Of a DNA stretch of 64,000 bases, positions 1 through 11,161 are shown in pieces. The stretch covers positions 248,501 through 312,500 of the forward strand of contig QRFJ01001013.1 of assembly GCA_006176705.1 (NCBI GenBank), written 5' to 3'. The position numbers and the translations under genes were made by a program. The stretch comes from Cocos nucifera. Its lineage: Eukaryota; Streptophyta; Magnoliopsida; Arecales; Arecaceae. Positions within the stretch are counted from its first letter, which is position 1, and each line of letters begins with the position of its first letter. The notes below the pieces were generated by a model. That model was not told the origin of the DNA. It did no database searches and worked only from the letters and a program-made list of their open reading frames with translations.

Positions 1-573
1 GAACCACTGGAAGGATTTTAAAACCATCCTGAAGTATTTGAAAAATACTAAAAACTAATGGCTTGTTTATGGTGAATCAAATTTGAAACTTATGGGGTTT
101 ACAGAATTTAGTTTTCAGTTTGATCATGATGATAGCAAGAGTGTGTCGGGATATGTGTTTATCCTTAATGATGGAGCTATCTACTGAAAAAGTTTCAAAC
201 AGCATATTGTGTCCAATTCAGTATACAAGGCAAAGTTGTTACTGTATCAGATGCTGCCAAAAAAGTGGTGTGGCTGAAGAAGTTCATCACCAAGCTCAAA
301 GTAGTACCCTCCCTAGATGGTCCAGTTTTGCTCTTCTATGATAACTCTAGAGTCATAGCTCAGGTGAAGGAACCAAAGACACACCAGCGGATGAAGTATA
401 TTCTACGTTGTTTCCACCTTGTCCGAAAGATCATGAATTAAGGTGATGTTGATCTTCAAAAGATCGATGGGAAGGACAACCTAGCCGATCCATTTACTAA
501 AGCCATTGCGGTGAAGGAGTTCGACAACTTCAAGTCCAAGATGGGTATACGATACTGCACCGATTGGATTTAG
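1..573 (+). pseudogene. Copia polyprotein 3' end (RNase H domain), broken
   Basis: This is the C-terminal part of a Copia pol polyprotein covering the RNase H domain and tail; the rest lies left of the window. Readable blocks include DDSKSVSGYVF near 122, an AAKKVVWLKKF block near 255, THQRMKYILRC near 380 and DNLADPFTKAI near 475, ending in YCTDWI and a TAG stop at 571-573. These match the conserved RNase H order of plant Copia elements. The frame shifts near 240 and in-frame stops occur, so it is dead. The purine-rich tract and 3' LTR follow immediately, which confirms the plus orientation. The family is confident; the Copia lineage is not resolved. Confidence 0.85.
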
Positions 574-587
574 GCCAAGTGGAAGAT
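574..587 (+). other. Polypurine tract of Copia A
   Basis: A short purine-rich stretch (AAGTGGAAGATT) lies between the pol stop and the LTR start TGTTA at 588. This is where plus-strand DNA synthesis is primed in Copia elements, and it fixes the LTR boundary. Confidence 0.75.
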
Positions 588-2690
588 TGTTAAAAATAGT
601 GTTCCAAAGTCAATCATCAGCTTATTGATGATTAGCTATTTTATGTAATTATATATAAATTATTAATTGAATAAAAATTATTTTGACTTTTTCATCGTAA
701 ATCTTTCATTTTCTAATGAACTCCTATTTATTGTGATAAAGTTCTTAGGACTATTTAGAATCGACAAAGGAGAATTTGTTATTTAGTCCTAAAATTATTC
801 ATGATCAAATGATATGTTGTTACTAAGGATGATAATATTTATCAAGTATAGATCATTGTATGCCATATAGGTTGATTATCCTCTTAACCAAGAAGTGTGG
901 AGACACTGGTATAGCATATAGATGAGATATAGGGATACATCTGCAATGAACGTGATCAACTCCAGAGCTTTTTTGCTGTCAAAAATTACTCTAATGGAAT
1001 ATGGGTATAAGTATCCCTCTAATCTGAGGTCACCATGGTGACTTTCAAGTAACTTACTATGCTTTGGTGTGGACTACCTGAATTTCTAATTCAGTGATGA
1101 AAGATTTCAGGGTATAGTCAAGTACTTGAGAAGTCGGTGCATGAGTCAAGATGGGATTGACCACTCCTAGGCATAGGAGCTATGTTCAATAGTATTTTAA
1201 TTTAGCAAAGCCTTGGCCAGGGTGGTCCTTATGAGAGGTCACAGGACTAATTGCTTTGAGACACAATTTGGATATATCTTCCAGGATTGATAGTTAAACC
1301 TTGTATCATCTTATACATAGAGGTCAAAGGGATGAATTATGTGGTAACCATATTCACATAGATTCTAAATATTGCAATTATACTATTTGACTTATCCAAA
1401 CATCGGGTATCATTGCTAGATGGTCACTTTGATTAGTATAGAAAATTGGTTCCTATGCTACTGGCTTAAATTTGAACCTGCAGGGTCACACACACTAGAG
1501 GTTCCTACCTGATTTAATGGCTGATCAAGAGAAGTTTAATTAGTAATTTGATCACTAATTAACTCAATTTGATTGAGTAATGATTTTTGGTTCAAGTCCA
1601 ATTGAATTGGATTTAGTTGGATTTGACTCGATTAGGTTATGAGATGATCTAATCACCAAGAAGGTTTAATCCCTAATTTGATCAAAATTTGGCTTGATTA
1701 ATTTCTAATTTGATTAGGATTTAATTGAGCCTAAATAAGTTGGGTTTAATCTACTCTAATTTGGCCTAGCCAAATTAGTTTAGATTGGGTCATAATTGGA
1801 CAAGGTTTGAAAGACTATTTTGACTAGTCTTATGCACCACATCACCCTGATCTTGTGTCCACCCTTTTCTCCAAGAGAATTGAGAATTCTCATAAAGAAA
1901 TCTATGTATAAGAGGGCGCACTCCCTTCCTTTTCATGTCCTTAAGTGGATAAAATCAGATGGTAACTATTTGAATTTAAATAAAATTTTAATTCGAATAA
2001 GCAACCACCTGATTCTTATCTCTCCATGCACTCTCTACTCTATTTGGTGTTGATTAAACGGAGTTTTGTGATGGAGCATGCGAAGAATCAGAGAGAGAGA
2101 AGTCCTTCTCCATGAAGTCCACCCTATTTTGCGTAAAAAAAATCAAGAGTTTCTTGAGGGAAATTCCAAAAAGAGTGTTGTGTAGGGTTCTGGGTGAGTG
2201 CTGTCCTAGGTTTTCAGCTTAGGTTTTGGGAAAAGAGAACGTGAGCTGTGAGCGTCACAAAATCACATGACTCTCGAGAGACCTTCCTCTACCTCTGATA
2301 AGTTTTTGGAGTGTCCAAATCACTAGAGGCAAATCGAATTAGTTTGATCTAAATCAACTATTAAAGGATTTCTGTCCTGAGCTAGCACTCGGGAGGAGCT
2401 AATCGAGATCAGGGCCTCGTGTGGATGATCCATGGAGGTCAGACCCACTGTGTGGCTGCATCGCAATGAGTGGACCTCCCCGGTGATATTCGGATGGCGG
2501 TGATCAACTATCCACGCAAGGTAATATATTCTAAGCACATAGACCAGTAAAAGTAGTTTTATTATAGTTATTATTTTTATTTCCAGATATACATGCATAT
2601 ATGATACATTAGATCCCGTAGGATATAGAATTTTTTAAATTAGATCTATAGCTCTTATTATTAATTTGATTAATAATATTTTTTGCTACA
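588..2690 (+). repeat. Copia A 3' LTR
   Basis: The LTR starts with TGTTAAAAATAG directly after the polypurine tract and runs about 2.1 kb. It has no coding capacity. Its right end is estimated near 2690 at a TACA, where it meets an opposite-oriented LTR of the same family. The match to that inverted copy can be followed along most of its length, for example the GGAGACACTGGTAT block near 899 and the GGTCACACACACTAGAG block near 1484. A TATA-like element is present. The right boundary is approximate. Confidence 0.75.
1907..1912 (+). promoter_or_regulatory. TATA-like box in Copia A LTR
   Basis: TATAAG followed by a G-rich stretch is the usual form of an LTR core promoter and lies about 1.3 kb into the LTR. 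No transcript evidence can be seen from sequence. Confidence 0.4.
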
Positions 2691-4974
2691 TATATTTTTT
2701 GAAAAAAAAATTTAAATGTAGAGCTAGAAATCTTGCATGCTCCCTTCAATACATGCATGCAATGAAATCTAAAATTAAAAGGCTATGAGCAACAAAACAC
2801 TTTTACTATGCTACGTGTTCAAAACATATTATCTTGCATAGATAGACGATCTCCATAATCGAATCACCACCAATCTGATTATTAGAAAGATCTGATCATC
2901 GCGATGTAGCCACATATGCATCTGGCCTTCATGGATGGTCCACATGAGATCCTGATCTCGATCGGCACCTCTTGAGTGCTAGCTCGATGATGAGGTTCCT
3001 AACAACTAGATCTAATCGAATAATTTTGATTTCCCTCCATCAAAACTTTGGATGGTTGGGATTAGTAGTAGGGGAAGAAGAGAGGATGAAGAAGTACTCC
3101 AGAAAATATTATGAAGATCTGATGCTCAGATATCACAAAATCGCAACACAAACCCTAGATCAAAATTCTATGGTAGCAATCTGAAAACTTATGCCTGTCT
3201 CTAATTTTTCTCCTCTCAAAATTTTTCTCTGATTTTTCTCATGCAAGGGGAGGGTTCATGCATGGAGAGGAAGCCTTTACTCAGATTACCCATGTCCCAA
3301 AAAATCACCATGATTTATTTTGCGCAAAAACCAAGGGAGTTATGGAGGGATAGATGAGATAAGGAGTTGGTTTACTCAAATTCAAACTCTTATTTGAATT
3401 TGAATGCAACCAATCTCCTCTTATCCAATTGGGACGTGGGAAGGAAGGGTGCAAGCCCTCTCTTGCATGGGAAATCATTCATGAGAAACTTTTTCTCATA
3501 GAGAATGGAATGGTGCAAGTCAAAGGGTCAAAGTTTAGGGAGAAGACTAGTCAAACTAGTCTTAATAAACCTTATCCTATTAGACCAACCCAAACCAATT
3601 TGGTTAGACCTAATTAGATCAGATTAAAGCTAACTCTTTTAGGCTTAATTAGGCTTGGTTAAATCCTATTCAAATTAGGAATAATTAAACTCAACCGCTG
3701 ATCAAATCAGAGATCATACCTCCTCGGTGATTAAGTCATCTCATAACCTAATTTGATCAAACCTAACTGAATCTAATTCAATCAAACTTGATCCAAAAAT
3801 AATTACTTGATAAAATTAAATTAATTAGTGATCAAATTAGTAATTAAATCTTTCATAAATATAGAGTCCAAATCCAATGGATGTCCGAACAACAGAGTCC
3901 CATCAATATGAAACTCTAGATCGAAAAGTCTCAAACCAGTGGGACTCTTGATCTCGATGTTTGAAACAAGTAGAACTCATAATCACAGAGTTTAGATTCT
4001 CGATCACAGAGTCTCAGATAAGTAGGACTCAAAGTCTTAATGTAGTAGGACTCTTGGTCGAAGAGTACCAGTCCACTGGAACTCCTGACCATAGAGTCCC
4101 AATCCAGTATGACTCCTGATCATAAAGTTCCAGACAACCAGGACTCAGAGTCCTAATGCAATAAGACTCTCGATCGAAGAGTCCCAGTCCAATGGAACTC
4201 TTGACCATAGAGTCTCAATCCAGTAGGACCCTTCAGTAGCCATCAGATCAAGTAGGAACCTCTAGTGTGTGTGACCCCACAAGTTTGAACCTAAGCCGAT
4301 AGCATAGGAACCAATTCCTGTACCAATCAAAGTGACCATCTAGCAATTATATCCAATATTCGAATAGGTCAAATAGTCGCAGTCACAATATTCAGAATCT
4401 ATATGAATATGATTACTGCATAATTCATCCCTTTGATCTCTATGTATAGGATGACTCAGTGTTAAACTGTCAATCTTAAAAAGTACATCCAAATTATGTC
4501 TCAAAGCAATCAGTCCTGTGACCCCTCACTAGAACCACCCTGGACAAAGATTTGCTAAATTAAAATATAATTGAATGCAGCTCCTGAATCAGAGTGGACA
4601 ATCCCATCGTGACTCACACACCAACTTCTCAAGTACTTGACTGTGCCTAGAAATCTTCCATCACTGAATTAGAAATTCAAATAGTCTGATACCAAAGTAT
4701 GGTGAGTTGCTTGAAAGTCACTATGATGATCTCAGATTGGAGGAACACTTATACTCATATTCCATCAAAGCAAATCTTGACCGTAAAAAAGCTCCAAAGT
4801 CGATCACGTTCAGTGTAAATATACCTCTACATCTCATCTGCATGTCATACCAGTGTCTCCATACTCCTTGGTTAAAAGAATAATCAACCCATATGGCACA
4901 CAATGACCTAGACTCAATAAACATTATCGTCCTTAGTAACAACATATCATTTGGTCATGAACAGATTTAAGGAT
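2691..4974 (-). repeat. Inverted LTR of the Copia A family, truncated
   Basis: On the minus strand this repeats the Copia A LTR from its U5 end near 2691 towards its start. The reverse complement of 4960-4230 tracks 780-1500 closely, and 2840-3010 tracks 2340-2530. The first ~190 bp of the LTR are missing because the Tat-minus LTR begins at 4975. It carries an extra tandem-repeat block (3890-4232) absent from the plus copy. It could be a solo LTR or the remnant of a second element; the missing part may lie beyond the right edge of the window. Confidence 0.75.
3890..4232. repeat. ~29-bp tandem repeats in a 116-bp higher-order unit
   Basis: Degenerate units built on GGACTC...GAGTC follow each other about every 23-32 bp. 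Four make a higher-order period of 116 bp, seen by comparing GGACTC at 4025 with 4141 and the units that follow each. The block sits inside the inverted LTR and is absent at the matching place in the plus-oriented LTR (near 1510), so it arose by expansion in this copy or its lineage. Confidence 0.75.
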
Positions 4975-5202
4975 TGTTGGTGCTAAAATCTGTGAGGATG
5001 CCAGAGGTAGTTGGAGTTGGAAAGATGAGGCCATCGACTAGACCTGTAAAATAAAATCCTAACCGAAGGTGGGTGGCTTCGGTAGGATCCTCCGACACTC
5101 AAATCAGTTTTTTGGCCAACTAAAATAGAGTGCTCAGAAAAATAGAGACGTAGAATAATAGAGAAGGGAGGAGACTTAGAAAGAAAATGTACCTAGATGG
5201 TC

Positions 5203-5211
5203 CCTTATATA
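5203..5211 (-). promoter_or_regulatory. TATA box of Tat-minus 3' LTR
   Basis: TATATAAGG on the minus strand is at the same place relative to the LTR end as TATAAAAGG at 52748-52756 in Tat-plus. The 5' LTR copy near 51865 reads TATGTAAGG, so it has decayed there. Confidence 0.6.
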
Positions 5212-5826
5212 GGCAGAACTTGTAACAAACTGATGATGATAGTAGTAACTAGCTGGTAGTGGACCGTTCAAAGGCATGTGGAGTTTGTTATAGAGGGTGT
5301 GGTGTATGTTGTTGTGACGTGCTAGTCTATTAAGAATTAATTGTCGATGTTTCGATGGAATAGCTATAGTTAGTGAAGAGCTTCACATTATGGCAACTCA
5401 GGAGAAGTTTGAACTTCTCCGAGGTCATTTGCATGTTGATTGATGTTTGCTGTATCAAGAGTTGAACTTGTGTTGATGCTAAGGTCCTTTTGGCGACTGG
5501 AAGGAGCTTACTGATGATTGGAAGAAGTTTGACTGAAAGGAGATTGGCTGGAATGAACTTATCTGGTGACTGGAAGGAATTTGACTGGATGGCGATCGAC
5601 TGAAAAGAGATGAAATTCAGTTGGCCACTAGAAGGAGTTAGACCGAATGGAGTTGGAGGGTAGCTAGGATAGGCAATCATAATTAGAATATTCTGGTGAG
5701 TCTCAATTGCTTCTCTAAGATTCAGTTGCCTTTAAGGTTATCTATAACCGAACAACCATTCTAGATTGGAGGTTGATAAGGATGGTGGATTCACCAATTT
5801 AGGACTGCGACCAAGTTCTTTTGAGG

Positions 5827-6350
5827 AGAAGTTCGGGCCTAATTTGATGACGAAATCTTTTTATTAATTCTAGCTTGCATATTCGAGATTCTTAATGTAA
5901 GAATGCCAAGATCTGTCACTTTCGGTAAGACATAAAATTTCGTCTGGAGGGAAGCTCTGTCGGTAGATTATAGTGAAATTTTCAAATGGATCTTGAGAAG
6001 TGGTTGTAAGTGCAAGGGGCACCGAACCACTATAAATTTCTTTATGTTTATGATTGCATTGGTTCCTTCTTTTTATTGCATTTATATTTCTGCATACTTA
6101 TATACATTACATTTCAGCACACCTCAACATATCACTAGTCTTCAAAATAGCACATAACTTGTTTAAATTTTGAAAAACCCAATTCACCCCCCCTTCTTGG
6201 TTTGTCTTGCTAGGCAATAGAGAAGTTCAGGCCTAATTTGATAACAAAGTCCGTTCGTTAATTCTGGCTTGCATATTCGAGATTCTCAATGTAAGAGTGC
6301 CAAGATCTGTCACTTTCAGTAAGACATAAAAGTTTGTTTGGGGGGAAGCT
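5827..6350. repeat. 130-bp direct repeat flanking a 264-bp foreign LTR-tail-like segment
   Basis: Positions 5827-5956 and 6221-6350 are near-identical, both beginning AGAAGTTC and ending GGAAGCT at an offset of 394. The 264 bp between them contain GGCACCGAACCACTATAAA and an AATTCACCCCCCC stretch, typical of the end of another plant LTR family. A 130-bp duplication is far too long for a target-site duplication, so a rearrangement must be involved. Confidence 0.65.
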
Positions 6351-6889
6351 TGGCCAGTCTAATATCCTTGATATGCAATCTAGCTGCAATGGCAAGACTA
6401 GGCTTGGAGAGGATCTAGTTGAGGAGGAGTTCAATCAGCTTCTAGGTTAGCTAGGCTGGACTACCCAATGAATGAATATTTAAGACTTCAACTACTTGGG
6501 CGACTACTTTCACTGCTCAAGTTCATTCAAAAGGAGTTCAGCTGGAACTAACCGCTTATAGTGGAGGAATTCGATTGCCTTCGCAATTTGTCACCGAACA
6601 AAGTTAGACTAATTAGGTTCTGATATTCGAGCCTTACCGTTAGATGGAAAGTAACCACTTTTACTATTCAAGCTTGTCCAGGTGAGGTCCATAGTGCATT
6701 GCCAGTTTTGGGTCTAATCCATTCAGTCAGAGAAGATCAGGCGGTAGATTGAAGGTTAGTCATTTTGGAATTAACTGGAGCAATAATTTATACTGGTGGA
6801 AGTTCTATCATTGTCGATACTATCGTTCAAGGTTACGCTAGGGCCAGACATCATGTTGAACTTTGGTAGGAGTAGATTTATCCCCAATA

Positions 6890-6906
6890 ATAGTCCTCCT
6901 ACTCTC
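6890..6906 (-). other. Polypurine tract of Tat-minus
   Basis: The minus strand reads GAGAGTAGGAGGACTAT just before the LTR start. This purine-rich tract supports the LTR boundary at 6889. Confidence 0.55.
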
Positions 6907-7119
6907 AAGTTTGAAGCTCGAAAGAAGGGAGTAAAGAAAATGCAACTACATAAGTCCTTTTCTGGCTTCCCATGCCTACTGGATAGGAGGTTTTGGCGTT
7001 ATTTGCGTTGGCGCCAAAGCTTCTTCAACATAAGGTGGCCCAAAAAGATAATATTTTGAGATTTCCATCAAAGCATTGCCCAAGGTATGGCGTAATTAAG
7101 GTTTTATCTACTGCCGATC

Positions 7120-7517
7120 TTCTATCATGATGCGTGGAACACGTGTCAGCCAAAGATCAACTGGAGAAGATCTACCATCATAACCTCCTCGGGCTCCTCT
7201 GGATATTTAAATTCACCTTCTTCCTCTAGGACTTCACTTTGCCTGAGTTCTCTTCCCTTTTCCTCTAGTTTCCACCTTCCTCCTGCTTGAGAGTTCTGGC
7301 TTCTTTCACCATTTTCTCTAGTCCCAAGCACCTTCTCGTTTGATTTCCATCGCACCTATCATCTCCTCGCTCTCCTTAGTCAACTAAGGTTAGTTTCACA
7401 ATCCTTCTTTTGATTATTTCTGCATCTTTTACATCTTGTCCTTTCAATTTTTTTGAAGAGTTTTTATGCCTTATTTTTCTTGATTTTTAGGGGTTTTTCA
7501 AGTTTGGTTTGATCCAT
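7120..7517 (+). promoter_or_regulatory. Promoter and leader of the Tat-minus antisense gene
   Basis: The region contains TCATGATG near 7126, a G-box CACGTG at 7140-7145, a TATA-like ATATTTAA at 7203-7210, then a C/T-rich leader. The same order (TCATGATG, ATTTAA box, C/T-rich leader) occurs on the minus strand upstream of 63507 in Tat-plus. This supports a promoter separate from the LTR. The G-box is not kept in the other copy. A leader intron (GTTAG near 7389, TTTTTAG near 7490) is possible. Confidence 0.5.
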
Positions 7518-8776
7518 ATATCTACCGAAGAGTCCTAGCCAACAGGTTTCAAGAGTTCAGCCCATCTGACCCTGATGAATCCAACCCCCAAGGACATTGA
7601 ACCCGTAGAAATTTCTTGTCCTCCTTTCATCCTTGACATCGTCCCTTGCAAACTTTGGCATGAAGATCTTTCTTTGATTAGGATCCAGTCCAGAATTCCT
7701 TCTGAGTATGAACTCAAACTTTCCAGTCCTAGTGACTAAGCTTGTTCCCCTCCTCCGAGTCGCATTTGTTTGTATACTAAAGCCCTTTGTGCTGAACTTT
7801 GACTCCCAATTCCTCTCTTCATGGTAGCTCTTTTTAGATACTTGAATATTTTCTTTGCCTCTATGGTGCCAAACTCATTTAGGTTCATTATAAGATTTCT
7901 TTCCTTGTGTGTCATGGCTAATGTTCGACCTACTATTTCTTTATTCCGCAACTTCTTTACTTTCAAATATCATCCTAATGCTAAAGATTGGTGGTATGTC
8001 TTCCCCCAGTTCGATAAGAAGGGGTTACTTAAAGGCGCTCCTTCTTCCATTCATAACTAGAAAGAAAAATTCTTTTTTGTCTCATGCCTCTCTTTAGAAT
8101 TAGGACTTCCTTCCTAGGGGGATATGAGAGATTCAGCCCACTGAGCTCCCAAGCTTGAAGGAGAAGACTAGGACTTGGCCAACAAACTGAAGGACTATCG
8201 AGCTCCTCTAATTTTTGGGCTGCTGGACGATCAAACCTTGTTTAACCTTGATCTTAGTCCCCTTAATTCGATAGGTAGTTTGCGAGACTTTTCAATTATA
8301 CCTTATTCTTTCTTCTGACCTTGATTCTCATTATCATAGAGTTGACTCCAGAGGAATGAAATCGTCTATCCAAGAAAATCAAGTCTCTCAAGAGGATGGG
8401 TGGTTCTATAGGGGAACCATCAAAAAGGGCTTGCATTGAAGAAACAAGTTTGGTAGTGCTGATCCAATCCATCCCTCTTCCAAACACAGCTATGGCCACT
8501 CCGAGCCTGACTCTGCCAAATGAAGTCAACGCTCTTACACCTCCTGAGTAGGGGGAAGTTGTTGAGAAGAAGAAGAAGAAAGCCATTGATAAGAAGGTCA
8601 GAAGGAAGGTCAGACACTCTAAGGATGAGAACTCTGGCCAAGGGCAGGCCTCTCTAGATGACCAAGAGGTCATCCATTCCTTGATGGAGGGGAGCATCCT
8701 CCCGCATATCATCGACAAGATGGTTCGAATGGAGAATGCAGAGAGATTCGATGAGTCCTTCGCTGCTTATCTTGAG

Positions 8777-8821
8777 GTAATCATTTTTTCCTGAGCTTAA
8801 TTGAATGTCACTATATTTCAG
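8777..8821 (+). other. Intron-like segment in antisense gene
   Basis: CTTGAG|GTAATC...TATTTCAG|AGTC has good splice-site form and lies at the same place as the GT...AG segment at 62088-62174 in the other copy. At 45 bp it is shorter than usual plant introns, so it may have suffered a deletion. Confidence 0.45.
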
Positions 8822-9299
8822 AGTCATGACCTGCCTTTTATTCTACAATTGGAACATTACTTATTTGCCCATTCGAAAGCTATGAATCTCTATCAAGCCA
8901 AAGCTTCAAGGGCTCATTAGGAGGCCCAGGCAGAGATTAAGAATATTCAAACGAAGGTTGGCTGTTTGAAGGTGGCATCAGAAATTTAGACTGCAAAAGT
9001 TGAGCACATTCGAAAAGCGCTTTGGAGGAAAGAAGAAGCATCTACTAGATTGAAGGTGACCTTGACTCTTTCGGAGGACAAGAGAAAGAAACTTGTATAG
9101 GAGGTCGACACTGAGAGGGAATGGGCCATTGAAACCTTCAAGTCCTCCAAGGCTATGGAGGATATCAAGGTTGCTTATGCCAAGGAGGCCTTTCTGGAGG
9201 GGTTTGAAATCTACATGAGGAGGGTTCCAAAGAATTTTTCGAATGTTGACCTTGACCTATCAACTAACAAGCCTGGCAATGAAGCAGGTCCCTCCAATG

Positions 9300-9304
9300 C
9301 TGGT
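9300..9304. repeat. Target-site duplication CTGGT (left)
   Basis: CTGGT precedes the LTR start TGATACG at 9305 and is repeated exactly at 16621-16625 after the LTR end CACTTATCA. Confidence 0.9.
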
Positions 9305-11161
9305 TGATACGTGCTAATCTATAGCTATGGCAAGTGCACCAATCGATCAAGTAATAAAGTAAATGAATAAAGTATCATCCCTAGAGGATTGGAAAATAAG
9401 TACTGAAAAGCTCTTTCCTATGCTTTATTTAGATGACCAATTTATGAGAATAAGAAATTAAATAACAAAATAAAGAAATAATTAAAAATTTTAAGAAAAT
9501 AGAGAGAGTGTAATTATTAGAATTTTAAACTTAAGAGCAATGGGTTATTAAGGCAATCGATTCACCAACTCAATTAATACAATATTCAGGTTATTGGATT
9601 AATTTTATTTCATATGACGGTGGAGTCTCCTAGTTTATTCACTATCCTTTGGTCCAGGCGTAGCAAAACTATCAATATTTATTAATTAGTCTTTGATCTA
9701 GGTATAATTTAAATAAATATTAATGCATTAAGTTTTGTGAAACCCTCTAATTAAAATACGCTGCATCCAAAGTACACTAAAATTTCTACATGCATATGAA
9801 TTCTAATTTGATTCATAATACAAGGTATATAATCAAAAAGCAATAACATAGATGTACTTAGTTCGTAACATCTATGTTCATCAGATCAATTAGAAGATGG
9901 CCAGTAATCTAAAAGCATTAAGATCAGATTTATATACTCTTCATGAATAAAATTTAAAATTAAAAATAAATCATACTAAATATTGCATCAAAAGAGTGGC
10001 TACACCTTAGCCTTAGTAAAAGAAAATTTAGTTCATGATAACAAGTTCAAAAATAGCAAATAAAATAAAAAGCATGAAGAAATTAGATTGTTTAATTGCT
10101 AAAATTGGTTGTCCGTTGCTCTTAGTATGAAAAACCTGATGAAGAAGAAGAAAAGCTCCTTGATCGATGTCTTGATTATTAGAAGAAGAAAAAAAAAATA
10201 TAAAAACCCTTTCTCTTCTTTCTCTTAAAACTCTCTGAACTCTTTTTTTCCCCTATTCTCAAACTCTCTCTTAAAACTCTCTTCCCAAAACCCTCTGTAT
10301 TTTTTTCTCTCTCTCTGCTCCTCTTTTCTTCAACAACAGTAGGCCTTTAAATAATTTAGGTGGTCTTAGATCAAAATCCTATTGAAATTGAATTTAAAAC
10401 TCTCAAAATAACTCAAAAAGAGTCTTGGATCAATTCTGACCATTGGATGTTGACCAAATGGTCCAAAAATCACTCAAAAATCATTTTAAAATCTCAAATC
10501 AAGTCGAAATTCATTTGGACCATTGGATCGACCTTAAAGATTGAATCTCAATCGTCAGATTGCGCACAGAAGAGCTTCAGATTCTTAGTTAAAAGTCGGA
10601 ATGAATCTCAACCATTGGATCCTGATTGGAAGCTACATCCGTCATTCGTTAGTGCACAACTATTAGCCATTCGATCAAATCCTAGTGAAAGGCATCCGTC
10701 GGATTAGATAGAATTCTCAGATTGCCCTCTGTAGACCATGCACGAGCCTGATGTTGCATGGACCATCATTTTCTTCAGCCAATTGGAGCGCGCTTCTCCC
10801 TATGAAATCCCCGAAATACCCTTTATAGGGGTCCACCATGCACCACAAAAAAATGCTACCATCAACACTGCGTAAGCATGGTGTTAGCGGGTCGGTCGAT
10901 CTGAGCGTAGTCTGCTGAGCCAATTTTTCTGAACTGATTTGAACTGGATCAGCTTTTTTTTTATTTCCTTCGAAATTCATTTTTTGACTCATTTGAAGTT
11001 CGTTTTGCCTGAAATTTATTTTATCTGAATCAGAAAAATAAGATCTTCATATTGGTAGCCTTCTTTCCTATATAAGATTAACAAAAATATCAATTTCTAA
11101 AAAATAAATTAATTTATTTTATAATTTAATACTTTTATTAGTATATTTTTACCACTTATCA
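9305..11161 (-). repeat. TR-GAG 1 LTR (3' LTR)
   Basis: It begins TGATACGTGC and ends CACTTATCA on the + strand. Nearly every block is found again at 14758-16620 with scattered substitutions. A TTTAAATA on + near 10348 could be its TATA box on the minus strand. Confidence 0.9.

Larger units (their letters stand above)
4975..6889 (-). repeat. Tat-minus 3' LTR
   Basis: Both ends were set by comparison with the Tat-plus LTR. The left end (TGTTGGTGC on + at 4975) matches the U5 end before 52990. The right end (CCCCAATA at 6889) matches the start TGTTGGGG at 51963, followed in both by a CCAAAGTTCAA-like block. The LTR is longer than the 1.03-kb Tat-plus LTR, partly because of an internal insertion and duplication (5827-6350). 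A TATA-like box lies at 5203-5211 on the minus strand. Confidence 0.75.
7518..9304 (+). pseudogene. Tat antisense gene, 5' part (plant 'gypsy-type transposon' domain), broken
   Basis: This + strand gene lies antisense inside Tat-minus. Its product resembles the plant 'putative gypsy-type transposon' (Transposase_28-like) proteins carried antisense by Tat/Grande elements. The best block is near 7920-8055, reading ...KDWWYVFPQFDKKGLLKG, matching FKHHLSMKDWWYFF in the copy at 62968-63507. The start codon of that copy is ATA here at 7518-7520. After a short intron-like gap the downstream part (8822-9300) encodes a charged helical region ending GFEIYMRRV and GNEAGPSNAG. Stops and frameshifts are many. 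TR-GAG 1 splits it at 9305; it resumes at 16621. Function is unknown. Confidence 0.65.

Noticed and set aside
8296..8718. A 140-residue minus-strand frame
   Set aside because: It is the opposite strand of the antisense gene and has no counterpart in the other Tat copy.
10360..10707. A small + strand gene
   Set aside because: The stretch is LTR sequence repeated at 15830-16048 with a frame change, so it is not conserved as protein.
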